The translations under genes were made by a program, and so were the position numbers. The notes under the pieces were generated by a model, which made no database searches, had not been told where the DNA came from, and saw only the letters and a program-made list of their open reading frames with translations. A stretch of 64,000 bases of DNA from a bacterium 336/3 (lineage in GTDB: Bacteria; Bacteroidota; Bacteroidia; Cytophagales; Thermonemataceae), in contig LJIE01000001.1 of assembly GCA_001281695.1 (NCBI GenBank), positions 2,937,521-3,001,520 on the forward strand, read 5' to 3'. Of this stretch, positions 26,494 through 35,120 are shown piece after piece. How positions within the stretch are numbered: position 1 is the first letter of the stretch; every line of letters begins with the position of its first letter.

Positions 26494-27548
26494 TGCCTCC
26501 TAAAGTATATATCATACTCTTAAATTATAAAATTTGGAAAGATACAATTGAGTGTTTGGAGAGTTTGTATAAATTGGATTATCCTAATTATCAGGTAATT
26601 GTTGTAGATAATCCTACCAAACCAGCCAACGATTCTCTTGTTCATATACGTCAGTGGGCAGAAGGCTCTTTATCTGTTGATTTTCCTCAAAATGCTCTAT
26701 CATATTTGAGTAGCCCGTCTATTCAAAAGCCCATATCTTTTCAATACTTTACTCAACAAGATATTGAAGAAAAAAAGGCTCAAGGGAATGGTTCCTCCAA
26801 TCTGATACTGATTCAGGCTCAAGAAAATAAAGGATTTGCCAAAGGAAATAATATTGCCTTAGACTATTGTATGCAACAAGCTGATTTTGAGTATGTATGG
26901 ATACTTAACAATGATACTGTTGTAGAAAAAGATAGTTTAAAGGCTTTGGTAGAATATTATGAGGTACATAAGAGTACAGGTTTAGGGATTTTAGGCGGAA
27001 AAGTGCGTTATTATCAACAACCTGATACACTACAATGTGCAGCAGGTGCAACTTATAATAAGTGGCTTGCACATAGCAGACAAATAGGAAATGGACAAAA
27101 AGATATAGGACAATTTGATAATCAAGATTTTAAATTTGATTTAGTGATTGGGGCTTGTACATTTGTGAGTCGAAATTTTATAGAAAAAGTTGGTTTTTTA
27201 GGAGAAGATTATTTTTTATATTTTGAAGAACAAGACTGGGCTGAGAGAGGAAAAAGAAAAGGGTTTCATTTGGGTTATACTCACAAAGCTATTATTTATC
27301 ATAAAGAAGGTAGTACTGTTGGGGGTAACCAGCTTGCAGTCAATAGTATCAATGCTTTATCGGATTTTTATTATGCTCGTAGCAAAGTCATTTTTACTAA
27401 AAAATTTCATAAAGGTTTGTGTTTGATGACTGTTTATCTGAGTTTTATATTTATTTTACTGAATAGAGTTCGCAGAAAGCAATTTAATAGAATCCCCATG
27501 CTTCTGAAAATTTTATTTAACCCTAAACGCATGTATGAAGATTCATAA
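26493..27548 (+). CDS. Glycosyltransferase family 2 (rhamnosyltransferase-like)
   Basis: 351 residues from ATG 26493. N-terminal GT-A domain: VYIILLNYKIWKDTIECLESL and VIVVDNPT, then ENKGFAKGNNIALDY, WILNNDTVVEKDSL (the NNDT metal-binding motif), and YFLYFEEQDWAERGKRKGF, where E-E-Q-D-W is the catalytic ED motif of WbbL-like enzymes. A C-terminal hydrophobic segment (~315-335) suggests membrane association. Substrate unknown. Coupled to the methyltransferase gene by a one-base overlap and to the next gene by a 14-nt overlap. Confidence 0.92.
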   Translation: MPPKVYIILLNYKIWKDTIECLESLYKLDYPNYQVIVVDNPTKPANDSLVHIRQWAEGSLSVDFPQNALSYLSSPSIQKPISFQYFTQQDIEEKKAQGNGSSNLILIQAQENKGFAKGNNIALDYCMQQADFEYVWILNNDTVVEKDSLKALVEYYEVHKSTGLGILGGKVRYYQQPDTLQCAAGATYNKWLAHSRQIGNGQKDIGQFDNQDFKFDLVIGACTFVSRNFIEKVGFLGEDYFLYFEEQDWAERGKRKGFHLGYTHKAIIYHKEGSTVGGNQLAVNSINALSDFYYARSKVIFTKKFHKGLCLMTVYLSFIFILLNRVRRKQFNRIPMLLKILFNPKRMYEDS

Positions 27549-28734
27549 AAAACATATTGCATATACTATTTTATTGATGTTTTTTGTGTATGGACTTGAT
27601 AATTTCATTTTTGAGAGGCAATTCTTTTTTAATGAAATCTTATCTTTGTTAGGAGTAATTTTTTTTGCAAAAGAAGTCCTTTTTAAGCAACAGAATGGGG
27701 TTATCAGGATTCCAACTTCTCCTATTTATAAGTTAATTGTTTATACCATTTTATTGGGTTGTTTCCACTTACTTATTTCCATTTTTACCAAAACCAACTG
27801 GTATTTTTATTTTAGAAGTAGTGTTATTTTCTATTCTATTTTTTCATTCTTTGTTGGTTTTTATTTATACCCATATTTAGAAGGTTTTATTATTAAAATT
27901 AGACGTTTATTAATTCTTTACATGTCTTATGCCTTGATATTTCCTTCTATTCTTTTGCTTGAGCGTTTTATGGGAACAGTTTTTTTCCCTTTCTGGTTTA
28001 CCAACAAACGCTTTATAAGCCTTATTTTACTGGTAATTTTAGACATTTTACTCGCTATTCGTTACGAATCGCTTACTGTAGTAATTGTAACATTCTTACT
28101 TCTGATTCTCATTTTTATACCTAACTATACATACTTTAAAGCCTTTTCTATTGCTGTTACTACCTGTTTTTTAATATTTTTCATTGCATTTATTCCTGCC
28201 TTCAAAAAATATGAAACTAGTCATTATTCATTATTTGGAAGTATTAGACAAGTATCAGATCAACATTTTTTACTGAGATTAGACGGTAATTCTACTTGGC
28301 GAGCTGTTTTTTGGTATAGAATAACTGTTGAAAATTTCCCGCAAAATGTTGTAGGAATTGGATTTGGAACACCTCTCCTAGCATATAAAAAAGGTGCAGA
28401 CTCTGTTGAAAGTGATTTTGATGATGAACATGACATTCATGTGATGGGTTGCCATAATACATACCTAACAGTTGCTACTCGTATGGGGATTTTATTTTGG
28501 ATATTCCTGATATACATGTATCGTTCCGTTTTCAAAGACTTCTACAAATATCGTTCTTATTACAACCAAAATATTGGTGATTACTGGCTCATAATTAGTT
28601 TTTTATCTGTAAGCATTGTAGGATTATTCAATTTGGTACTTGAAAGCCCTACAGGAGCTTCATTATATTGGATGGGGTTAGGTTTAGTAGCTCAAGCAAT
28701 AGAAAAACGCAAAAAGTCTTTAGAACAAGTTTAA
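27535..28734 (+). CDS. O-antigen polymerase/ligase-like membrane protein (Wzy/WaaL)
   Basis: 399 residues, ~11 membrane helices and a large external loop (~235-315) with R-x-x-x-W (STWRAVFWYR), G-I-G-F-G-T and a late M-G-C-H-N-T-Y-L motif, the H-N-x-Y-L signature of the O-antigen ligase/polymerase fold. It would polymerise or ligate undecaprenyl-linked glycan in the outer leaflet. Polymerase and ligase cannot be told apart from sequence alone. It overlaps the preceding GT2 gene by 14 nt and converges with the GT4 gene, with a 15-nt overlap. Confidence 0.85.
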   Translation: MKIHKKHIAYTILLMFFVYGLDNFIFERQFFFNEILSLLGVIFFAKEVLFKQQNGVIRIPTSPIYKLIVYTILLGCFHLLISIFTKTNWYFYFRSSVIFYSIFSFFVGFYLYPYLEGFIIKIRRLLILYMSYALIFPSILLLERFMGTVFFPFWFTNKRFISLILLVILDILLAIRYESLTVVIVTFLLLILIFIPNYTYFKAFSIAVTTCFLIFFIAFIPAFKKYETSHYSLFGSIRQVSDQHFLLRLDGNSTWRAVFWYRITVENFPQNVVGIGFGTPLLAYKKGADSVESDFDDEHDIHVMGCHNTYLTVATRMGILFWIFLIYMYRSVFKDFYKYRSYYNQNIGDYWLIISFLSVSIVGLFNLVLESPTGASLYWMGLGLVAQAIEKRKKSLEQV

Positions 28735-29826
28735 GTATTGAGATGCGATTTTGACAGGACTGTATTGCTCTCTAACCTCATTTTTTAAACCTTGAAAATA
28801 TTGTTTTTGATTAGCCATGTTTTGATAAGTATCTATCATTTTCTCTGCTAATTCTCTTTCATTTTTAGGCTCTTCCACATAAATTGCTTTCCCCATACTT
28901 ACTTCTTCCAAAGAACCACAACGAGTGGTAATGGTCGGCTTCCCAAAGCCCATAGCTTCTATGACAGGTATACCAAAACCTTCAAACAAAGATGGAAATA
29001 CAAAATAAGAACAATGTTGGTATAACATTCCTAAGTCTTTATCAGATACATAACCTGTAAATAATACATTCTCAGTTTTACTGATTTCAGCCTTTAATTT
29101 TTCCTGATATTCGCCATATTGCCCTCCTTGTAAGTTTTTGTTTTGCCCTACAAGTACTAGTTTTAAATTGCTGTTGGTTTCTTTTTGAAATAGCTGAAAA
29201 GCTTTTACCAATGTCATTAAGTTCTTATGTGGAAACCAAGCACTTACAGATAAAATGTATTCAAATGGGTAGAAAGGCTGGGTTTCTTGTTCTAGATGTG
29301 AAAACTCTACAGGAACATGAATTTTTGCAAGTTTAGCTTCATATTTTTTACCAAAATGTTTGATAATATCTTGGCGTACAAATTCTGAAATACATACTAC
29401 ATTTTTTGCTCTGAATAGTGTGTATTGATGCGATAAATATTGAAAAAGGCGTTTAGTTTTTGAAAAAAACTCAGGATAATTCAGATATTGTAAATCATGT
29501 ATAGTAGTAATATGCGATGGTTTACTTGAAAACTGTAAAGGTGTAATATAATTAGGATTAAAAATTGTTTGAGCATCTCTATGATAGTTTTTCATGACTA
29601 AAGCGTAATCATACAATGCTCTATTACGCTTCATCTCAACCCATTCTATATTATATTTATTGATAATTTCATCATAGTCAGATTTGTATTCAGAATTTAG
29701 AAGTATTGTAAATACTGATGTATCTGTTTGTTTTTGTATTCCTTTTAAGATATTGTAAAAATATTGTTCAGCCCCTCCTACTCTTCCTGGGTGAATAAAC
29801 AGACCGCTAATAAGTATTTTTTTCAT
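28720..29826 (-). CDS. Glycosyltransferase family 4
   Basis: 368 residues, GT-B fold. The N-terminal domain starts ILISGLFIHPGRVGGAEQYFYN; the C-terminal domain has VSAWFPHKNLMTLVKAFQLF, VLVGQN, TGYVSDKDLGMLYQHC and the donor-binding E-x7-E motif FEGFGIPVIEAMGFGKPTITT. A retaining glycosyltransferase using a nucleotide-sugar donor. It is encoded opposite to the rest of the cluster but converges with the polymerase gene, so it presumably adds another sugar to the same glycan. Confidence 0.92.
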   Translation of the reverse strand: MKKILISGLFIHPGRVGGAEQYFYNILKGIQKQTDTSVFTILLNSEYKSDYDEIINKYNIEWVEMKRNRALYDYALVMKNYHRDAQTIFNPNYITPLQFSSKPSHITTIHDLQYLNYPEFFSKTKRLFQYLSHQYTLFRAKNVVCISEFVRQDIIKHFGKKYEAKLAKIHVPVEFSHLEQETQPFYPFEYILSVSAWFPHKNLMTLVKAFQLFQKETNSNLKLVLVGQNKNLQGGQYGEYQEKLKAEISKTENVLFTGYVSDKDLGMLYQHCSYFVFPSLFEGFGIPVIEAMGFGKPTITTRCGSLEEVSMGKAIYVEEPKNERELAEKMIDTYQNMANQKQYFQGLKNEVREQYSPVKIASQYLNLF

Positions 29827-29843
29827 AACATAGGTAAAATAGA

Positions 29844-29876
29844 GAAACTCTTTATAAAAGCTTTACAAAGAGTTTC
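29844..29876 (-). terminator. Hairpin between LysM/BON and GT4 genes
   Basis: GAAACTCTTT / AAAGAGTTTC, 10-bp stem, with a nested AAAGCTTT in the loop. It follows the stop of the LysM/BON gene on the minus strand but the T-run is weak, so it could also act in the leader of the GT4 gene. Confidence 0.4.
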
Positions 29877-29918
29877 ACAAAAATAATAAGTTCTAGTAAA
29901 AAGTTATTGAATTTAAGA

Positions 29919-30332
29919 TTATTTAGGGATTACTAATTCCATACCTACTTTGATAAGGTCAGGATTAGAGCCAATAACTGATTTATTGGCATTATAGATT
30001 TCCATATATAATGCACCATTACCCAATTGCTCTTGAGCTATTCCCCAAAGAGTATCACCAGGTTGCACTACATATACATCTCCGTCCCCTTCTTCTTCTT
30101 CCTCCTCTTCTTCTTCTTCATTTACAGTTATTCCAGAGATAATTTTAGAAATGCCTGGTATGTCTTGTACCAGAGCAAGTGCTTCTTCTTTATCGTCTGC
30201 TGTTTCGACTTCACCTCTAACTGTCACTTCTGTGCCATTGACAATTACTTCCAAATTGTCAATTTTATCTGAAATAGCTTCTTCTACTTGTTTTTTAATA
30301 GCTTGTCCTGCAATGTCATTTAAGTCGAACAT
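29919..30332 (-). CDS. BON-LysM domain protein (YgaU/Kbp-like)
   Basis: 137 residues: a BON domain (~10-70, DKIDNLEVIVNGTEVTVRGEVET), a poly-Glu linker (~71-82), and a C-terminal LysM domain (~86-136, VVQPGDTLWGIAQEQLGNG). Architecture and length match E. coli YgaU/Kbp, a cytoplasmic potassium-binding protein. No signal peptide is present, in keeping with that. Monocistronic in appearance. Function by homology only. Confidence 0.9.
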   Translation of the reverse strand: MFDLNDIAGQAIKKQVEEAISDKIDNLEVIVNGTEVTVRGEVETADDKEEALALVQDIPGISKIISGITVNEEEEEEEEEEGDGDVYVVQPGDTLWGIAQEQLGNGALYMEIYNANKSVIGSNPDLIKVGMELVIPK

Positions 30333-30408
30333 AATGATAACGTTTTTAAAGTGAATAAATTTTCAGAAAAATACTTAAAAAAATAACATTTACAAATAGT
30401 TTTAAAAC

Positions 30409-30627
30409 TTATTTTTTGATATTTTTTTTAGGTGTTTGGGGTTGTTTTTTGTTTTTTCCTTCTTGCTCTAATCGCAAATTTTTACGATACCCATAAACAA
30501 ACAAACATATCAACATCATCATGAGTATCCAATAATTATTAGCAAAATTACCTTTCATTACTTCATAAATCCCAATAATTAGAAAGCCCACAGAGGCTGA
30601 AAGCAAAACAATATCTAAAAGTTTCAT
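30409..30627 (-). CDS. Small two-helix membrane protein
   Basis: 72 residues with two membrane helices (~4-22, 30-47) and a basic, Lys/Gln/Pro tail. No recognised family. It lies 7 nt downstream of nuoL on the same strand, so it is probably co-transcribed and could be a small accessory or just a passenger. Confidence 0.6.
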   Translation of the reverse strand: MKLLDIVLLSASVGFLIIGIYEVMKGNFANNYWILMMMLICLFVYGYRKNLRLEQEGKNKKQPQTPKKNIKK

Positions 30628-30634
30628 TGTGTAT

Positions 30635-32641
30635 TTAATTGAAATAGTGAATTACAAAAAATAATAACGCTAAGACAGCTAAAATGGTAAACCCAAAATA
30701 AGCCTGAATGTACTTTCCTTGCGTTTCTCTTAAAATCCCTCCCAAAAATTTCCCAATCCATAATATAAAATGAATGAGTCCATCTACAATTATTTTATCT
30801 ATCCAAGCAATGATATGAGCTAAAACCACTTTCAATTTAGGTATAAAATTGATAAAGCTATCTATTTTCTTTTCAATATGTGTACTAACATGAGCAAGCC
30901 ACATAATAGGCTCAATGAGCATACTTATACCTTCTATCCTTTGGATTTGATAGTTTTTAAAAAGGAATTGAGCTATAGTTCTTGGTATTCTAAAAATAAT
31001 AGGAGGTATCTCAAATGATATTTTCAATATTTGTGTGATTGCTACAGATGTTTTTTGCCAAAAACCTAATAGAATTCCTAAAACAGCTAAAAAAGATGTG
31101 ATGAGAGCCACTTCAATATGAGAAACTTGATTGGGTTGCGGTAAATTAGATTTCAAGAGTTCCCACAACCAGCTTTTTTCAGCAACAAAAGGGTTCAATG
31201 AAAAAAATATGCCTAATGTTCCTATACTTAAAAACAACAATGGAATTTTAAAATTTAATGGCGTTTTTTCAAATTCAATAGTTTCATTTTGAGACTTTTC
31301 TAATCTAAATTCTCCAAAAAACACCAACGCCCACTGACGAGCCATATAAAATGCTGTCAGAAAAGATGCAAGCAAAGGCAGAATCAAAAGCACCCAACTT
31401 AAAAAGTTCTTATACATTGCATTGTATTGAAAAATATGTATAAAAATAGCATCTTTTGACAGAAATCCTGAAAAAAGTGGTAACCCTGCAAGAGCAAACA
31501 TACAAAGAGTATAAATCACAAATACAAAAGGCATTTTTTGTTTCAAACCACCCATATTATGCATGTCTTGAACATCAAAATGAAGATGATATTGTTTTTC
31601 TACTTGATGTAATTGATGAATAATCACTCCAGCACACAAAAAAAGCCCTGCTTTGAAAAATGCATGTGTAAATAAGTGTAACAAGCTTGCTTCATAACCT
31701 CCTACCCCTATTCCAAGTATCATCAAACCTAATTGCGAAATCGTAGAATAAGCAAGTACCTTTTTAATATCTTTTTGGAATACAGCCCAATAAGCCCCTA
31801 AAAACATACTTATTGCTCCAATGATAGCTATAAAAGTTTTGGTTTCAGGAGTTAAAAAGAAAGACATTTTAGCCATCAAAAACACACCTGCTGCAACCAT
31901 GGTAGCTGCATGTATGAGTGCTGAAATAGGCGTAGGCCCTTCCATAGCATTGGGTAGCCAAATATGCAATGGAAACTGTGCTGATTTTGCCATAGCTCCC
32001 AAAAATATACATATCCCAATCCAAGTTTGTAATGTGTGTTGCTCAGTAGTGAATTTTAGTGTAAATAAATCTGAAAATGAGAGGGTTTTAAAATTTGTAA
32101 AAATAAGTATCAAACCTATCAAAAAACCAATATCTCCTATTCTATTCACTAAAAACGCTTTTCTAGATGCCCAAACAGCTTCGGGGCGTTCTTGCCAGAA
32201 ACCAATAAGTAAATAAGATGTAAAACCCACTATTTCCCAAAAAACATATGTTTGGAGTAAATTAGAAGATACTATCAAGGCGAGCATTGCAAACGTAAAC
32301 AATTGTAAATAAGCAAAATAACGACTCAAATTTTTCTCTTGAGCCATATACACACTCGAAAAAATGCTTACCATCAATGCTACAAAAAGCACCAAGAGTA
32401 GCATCAAGCTCTCTAAATTCTTGATTTCAAAACCCAAACGTATTTTTGAAAGGCTTACCCACTCAAAAACTTCATAAAATGGTTTTGAGATAAATAAAAA
32501 GATATAACCTGCTGTTAGCAAACTTACTAAAAATGAAACATGGCTTGCCAATGCTGCCCATTTTTGAGTTTTCTTCTGGTTTAAGAAAAGTGTAAGAAAT
32601 GTAAAAAAAGGTGTAAGTAATACAATCAGTAAAAAAGCCAT
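30635..32641 (-). CDS. nuoL: NADH-quinone oxidoreductase subunit L
   Basis: 668 residues from ATG 32641 (MAFLLIVLLTPFFTFLT); the frame continues to a TTG at 32665, which falls in a -7 box, so I use the ATG. About 16 membrane helices; proton-pumping subunit of complex I. Family motifs are FWEIVGFTSYLLIGFW near 130, HIWLPNAMEGPTPISALIHAATMVAAGVF near 225, and KKVLAYSTISQLGLM near 300. The C-terminal ~100 residues include an amphipathic helix typical of the lateral arm. Isolated from other nuo genes. Confidence 0.95.
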   Translation of the reverse strand: MAFLLIVLLTPFFTFLTLFLNQKKTQKWAALASHVSFLVSLLTAGYIFLFISKPFYEVFEWVSLSKIRLGFEIKNLESLMLLLVLFVALMVSIFSSVYMAQEKNLSRYFAYLQLFTFAMLALIVSSNLLQTYVFWEIVGFTSYLLIGFWQERPEAVWASRKAFLVNRIGDIGFLIGLILIFTNFKTLSFSDLFTLKFTTEQHTLQTWIGICIFLGAMAKSAQFPLHIWLPNAMEGPTPISALIHAATMVAAGVFLMAKMSFFLTPETKTFIAIIGAISMFLGAYWAVFQKDIKKVLAYSTISQLGLMILGIGVGGYEASLLHLFTHAFFKAGLFLCAGVIIHQLHQVEKQYHLHFDVQDMHNMGGLKQKMPFVFVIYTLCMFALAGLPLFSGFLSKDAIFIHIFQYNAMYKNFLSWVLLILPLLASFLTAFYMARQWALVFFGEFRLEKSQNETIEFEKTPLNFKIPLLFLSIGTLGIFFSLNPFVAEKSWLWELLKSNLPQPNQVSHIEVALITSFLAVLGILLGFWQKTSVAITQILKISFEIPPIIFRIPRTIAQFLFKNYQIQRIEGISMLIEPIMWLAHVSTHIEKKIDSFINFIPKLKVVLAHIIAWIDKIIVDGLIHFILWIGKFLGGILRETQGKYIQAYFGFTILAVLALLFFVIHYFN

Positions 32642-32662
32642 AACTTGTTGAAAGCAGATACG

Positions 32663-32670
32663 CAAAAATA
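32663..32670 (-). promoter_or_regulatory. -7 promoter box of nuoL
   Basis: Exact TATTTTTG on the minus strand, 21 nt before the ATG at 32641. It supports the shorter nuoL start and an own promoter for nuoL. Confidence 0.45.
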
Positions 32671-32798
32671 ATATTTTTTTGTAAAAAGTATTATTTTTAT
32701 GTTATTGATTCGCCATTGGGCTTTAAAATATTATACCTTTTTATAATTTTCACAACCAATAAACTTATCATTCATCATTCATAACTTATCATTCTCCT

Positions 32799-33788
32799 AT
32801 GTCCTACATACAAAACCCTGATTTAGAAACATTTGCACCTGATGACTGGAAAGGAACACCTCTTAACTCTCAAGACAGATTTATAAATTTACATACACTT
32901 TTCAGATATTCATTTTTAGATGTTTTGAAGTGGCAAACGACTGCCAATCCCCATAAAAAAGAAAAAAAATCTTCTACATGGAGGTTAGAAGTCAAAAAGA
33001 ATGAAGATTTTTTTGATAATCAGGTTAATTCCATCACTTGGCTTGGGCATGCTTCATTTTTGATGTGTTTAGGCGGTAAAAGATTACTCATTGACCCCAT
33101 TTTGTATCCTTTACCTCTGATGAAAAAATTTTCGGAGCTACCTTGTAGCCCTGAAAAATTCAGAGATATTGATTATTTGTTAATTTCTCATAACCATAGA
33201 GACCATGCTGATGAGCAGTCTATCAAACTTATTAGCAAGCAAAATCCTCGTATGCAAGTTCTTACAGGACTTAAAAATGATATTTTACTTACACCTTGGC
33301 TTAACAAGCAATCTATACAAATGGCAGGTTGGTATCAGTTATTCAATGATACTGCCGATTTGAAAATCTACTATCTTCCTACTCGCCATTGGGCTATTCG
33401 TTACACATGGGATTTGAATAAAATGCTTTGGGGAGCTTTTATCATTCAATATCAGAATATTACCATTTATTTTGGTGGTGATAGTGGTTATGATGAGCAT
33501 TTTAAAGAAGCTGCAAGCCTTTTTCCAAATATTGATTATGCCATTTTAGGCATTGGGGCTTATGAGCCTCGTTGGTTTATGCGACAAAGCCATACAGCCC
33601 CAGACGAAGCTGTGCAAGCCTTCCACGATTTGAAAGCCAAAACCATGATTCCTATGCACTATGGAACTTTCGATTTGGCTGATGAGCCTCTATACAAACC
33701 TTTAGAAATCATTAAAAACCTTGAAGAACAAAAGCAAATTCAAGGGAATTTAAAAGTATTAAATATTGGAGAGGCATTTATTTTGTAA
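32799..33788 (+). CDS. MBL-fold metal-dependent hydrolase (NAPE-PLD/UlaG-like)
   Basis: 329 residues. Metallo-beta-lactamase fold with the metal motif H131-x-H133-x-D135-H136 (SHNHRDHAD), further ligands H197 (PTRHW), D228 (GGDSGY) and H287 (PMHYGTF). This set is typical of the NAPE-PLD/UlaG subgroup. The N-terminal ~70 residues are a family-specific extension. The substrate could be a phospholipid or phosphodiester. No signal peptide. Followed after 13 nt by a small membrane-protein gene. Confidence 0.9.
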   Translation: MSYIQNPDLETFAPDDWKGTPLNSQDRFINLHTLFRYSFLDVLKWQTTANPHKKEKKSSTWRLEVKKNEDFFDNQVNSITWLGHASFLMCLGGKRLLIDPILYPLPLMKKFSELPCSPEKFRDIDYLLISHNHRDHADEQSIKLISKQNPRMQVLTGLKNDILLTPWLNKQSIQMAGWYQLFNDTADLKIYYLPTRHWAIRYTWDLNKMLWGAFIIQYQNITIYFGGDSGYDEHFKEAASLFPNIDYAILGIGAYEPRWFMRQSHTAPDEAVQAFHDLKAKTMIPMHYGTFDLADEPLYKPLEIIKNLEEQKQIQGNLKVLNIGEAFIL

Positions 33789-33801
33789 ATCTAATAATAC
33801 C

Positions 33802-34212
33802 ATGAAATTAAAAGAATTATCTGATTTTCAGGTTTATACTTTGTATCAAAACAAACGTTTATCATCAGATGTAAAAGAACAAGTGATTCAGGAATTCAGG
33901 CGAAGAAAATTTTCATCAGAAGATAAAAAGACGCTGGAAGAAGAATATCACCATTTAACTTATTCGTTTAATGACCTTACATTCTTTCGAACGGTTTTAA
34001 TAACCATATTTGCACCATTTTTTCATATCATTCTTGTGTTCACTTTTTTCATATTTTTCAATGGGTTTGTTTTAAAAGGGCATTTTAATAGATGGAAAAC
34101 TTTTTGGAAATTTACAATGCTGGGGTATGTATTGTGGCTTATTCTTGTAGTCTTACTAAATATTATTATTTTAAAAATAAAAATCAATCAATATTATTTA
34201 TTTCAAAAATAA
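33802..34212 (+). CDS. Membrane protein with two helices (136 aa)
   Basis: 136 residues from ATG 33802 (MKLKELSDFQVYTLYQNKRLS); a longer frame begins inside the MBL gene and is less likely. A charged N-terminal helical part (~1-62) resembling a short degenerate DUF-type helix repeat, then two membrane helices (~75-100, 112-130). Unknown function. Located 13 nt after the MBL hydrolase gene. Confidence 0.6.
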   Translation: MKLKELSDFQVYTLYQNKRLSSDVKEQVIQEFRRRKFSSEDKKTLEEEYHHLTYSFNDLTFFRTVLITIFAPFFHIILVFTFFIFFNGFVLKGHFNRWKTFWKFTMLGYVLWLILVVLLNIIILKIKINQYYLFQK

Positions 34213-34229
34213 TTTTCAATAAAAATTTA

Positions 34230-34257
34230 TTGTTTATCAATAAATTATTTATCTTTA
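34230..34257 (+). promoter_or_regulatory. Probable promoter of the DUF2975/HTH pair
   Basis: TTG at 34230-34232, 17-nt spacer, TATCTTTA at 34250-34257 (one mismatch to TAnnTTTG), 25 nt before the ATG. Confidence 0.4.
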
Positions 34258-34282
34258 CGACATAATTCTAAACTTTAAAATT

Positions 34283-34819
34283 ATGTCTTTAAAAACAGAT
34301 TTTATCATCAAGGTATTGCATGTTGTTTCTTGGATTATCTTTATTGGTCTTTGTATAGAAACAGGAGGTCTTACATTTAATTATGTTTATAGTTTATTTA
34401 AACCCATTATAGCCAAGCACTCATATATGGGGCTTAATCTTTCAGAGATTTACAGAGAAAACAAAATTACATATACAGCCTTCTTTAGTTTTGCTATCAT
34501 TATTTCAGGGCTTAAAGCTTTTATATTTTACCTAATTATCGAAATTTTTTTAAAGCTCAATATGGTTAAACCTTTTAGTGAAAAAATTGCGTCTTTAATT
34601 TCTAAAATGAGTTATCATGCCTTTTCAGTGGGTATTTTAGGCATTATTGCTCATCAGTTTACCAAAAGGTTTATTCATCGAGGGTATGATGTGGATATCA
34701 TAGAAAAATATTGGAATGATAGTGCAGCATTTTTGATGATGGCTGCAATTCTTTTTATCATTGCTCAAATTTTCCAGAAAGGACTCGAATTACAAAGTGA
34801 AAACGAATTAACTGTCTAA
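34283..34819 (+). CDS. DUF2975 family membrane protein
   Basis: 178 residues with four membrane helices at about 10-30, 62-88, 108-125 and 145-162. The pattern, with helix 1 followed by a short external loop and a final helix, matches DUF2975 proteins, which commonly pair with a small YozG-like HTH regulator. That regulator is encoded 3 nt downstream. Function unknown; a signal or toxin-immunity type membrane partner has been suggested by context only. Confidence 0.8.
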   Translation: MSLKTDFIIKVLHVVSWIIFIGLCIETGGLTFNYVYSLFKPIIAKHSYMGLNLSEIYRENKITYTAFFSFAIIISGLKAFIFYLIIEIFLKLNMVKPFSEKIASLISKMSYHAFSVGILGIIAHQFTKRFIHRGYDVDIIEKYWNDSAAFLMMAAILFIIAQIFQKGLELQSENELTV

Positions 34820-34822
34820 ATT

Positions 34823-35029
34823 ATGCCTATAATCGTAAATCTTGATGTGATGATGGCAAAACGCAAAATGTCATTGAATGAACTTTCAGAAAAAGTAGAT
34901 TTAACGCTTGCCAATCTTTCTATTCTCAAAACGGGAAAAGCCAAAGCTATTCGCTTCAGCACTCTTGAGGCTATTTGTAAAGTACTAAACTGTCAACCTG
35001 GTGATATATTGGAGTATCGAGAGGATTAA
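34823..35029 (+). CDS. Small HTH Cro/C1-type (YozG-like) regulator
   Basis: 68 residues, entirely a helix-turn-helix domain: VNLDVMMAKRKMSLNELSEKVDLT, then LANLSILKTGKAKAIRFSTLEAICKVL and the C-Q-P-G-D-I-L-E-Y motif of YozG proteins. DNA-binding transcription factor, probably a dimer, and probably autoregulating the pair with the DUF2975 gene. Confidence 0.92.
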   Translation: MPIIVNLDVMMAKRKMSLNELSEKVDLTLANLSILKTGKAKAIRFSTLEAICKVLNCQPGDILEYRED

Positions 35030-35120
35030 TCAACAATATATTTCAGAATATAAATAAAAAATAACATTTATAAACATTTTTCAAAAAAGATAGTTTTACT
35101 ATTAAAATTATCCTTTTTGT

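Noticed and set aside
30635-32641. NuoL/NuoN as Mrp-type Na+/H+ antiporter subunits
   Set aside because: The motif sets and lengths (NuoL 668 with a C-terminal lateral helix, NuoN 466 with the HIWTPDAYQ segment) fit complex I, and no mrp companion genes are present.
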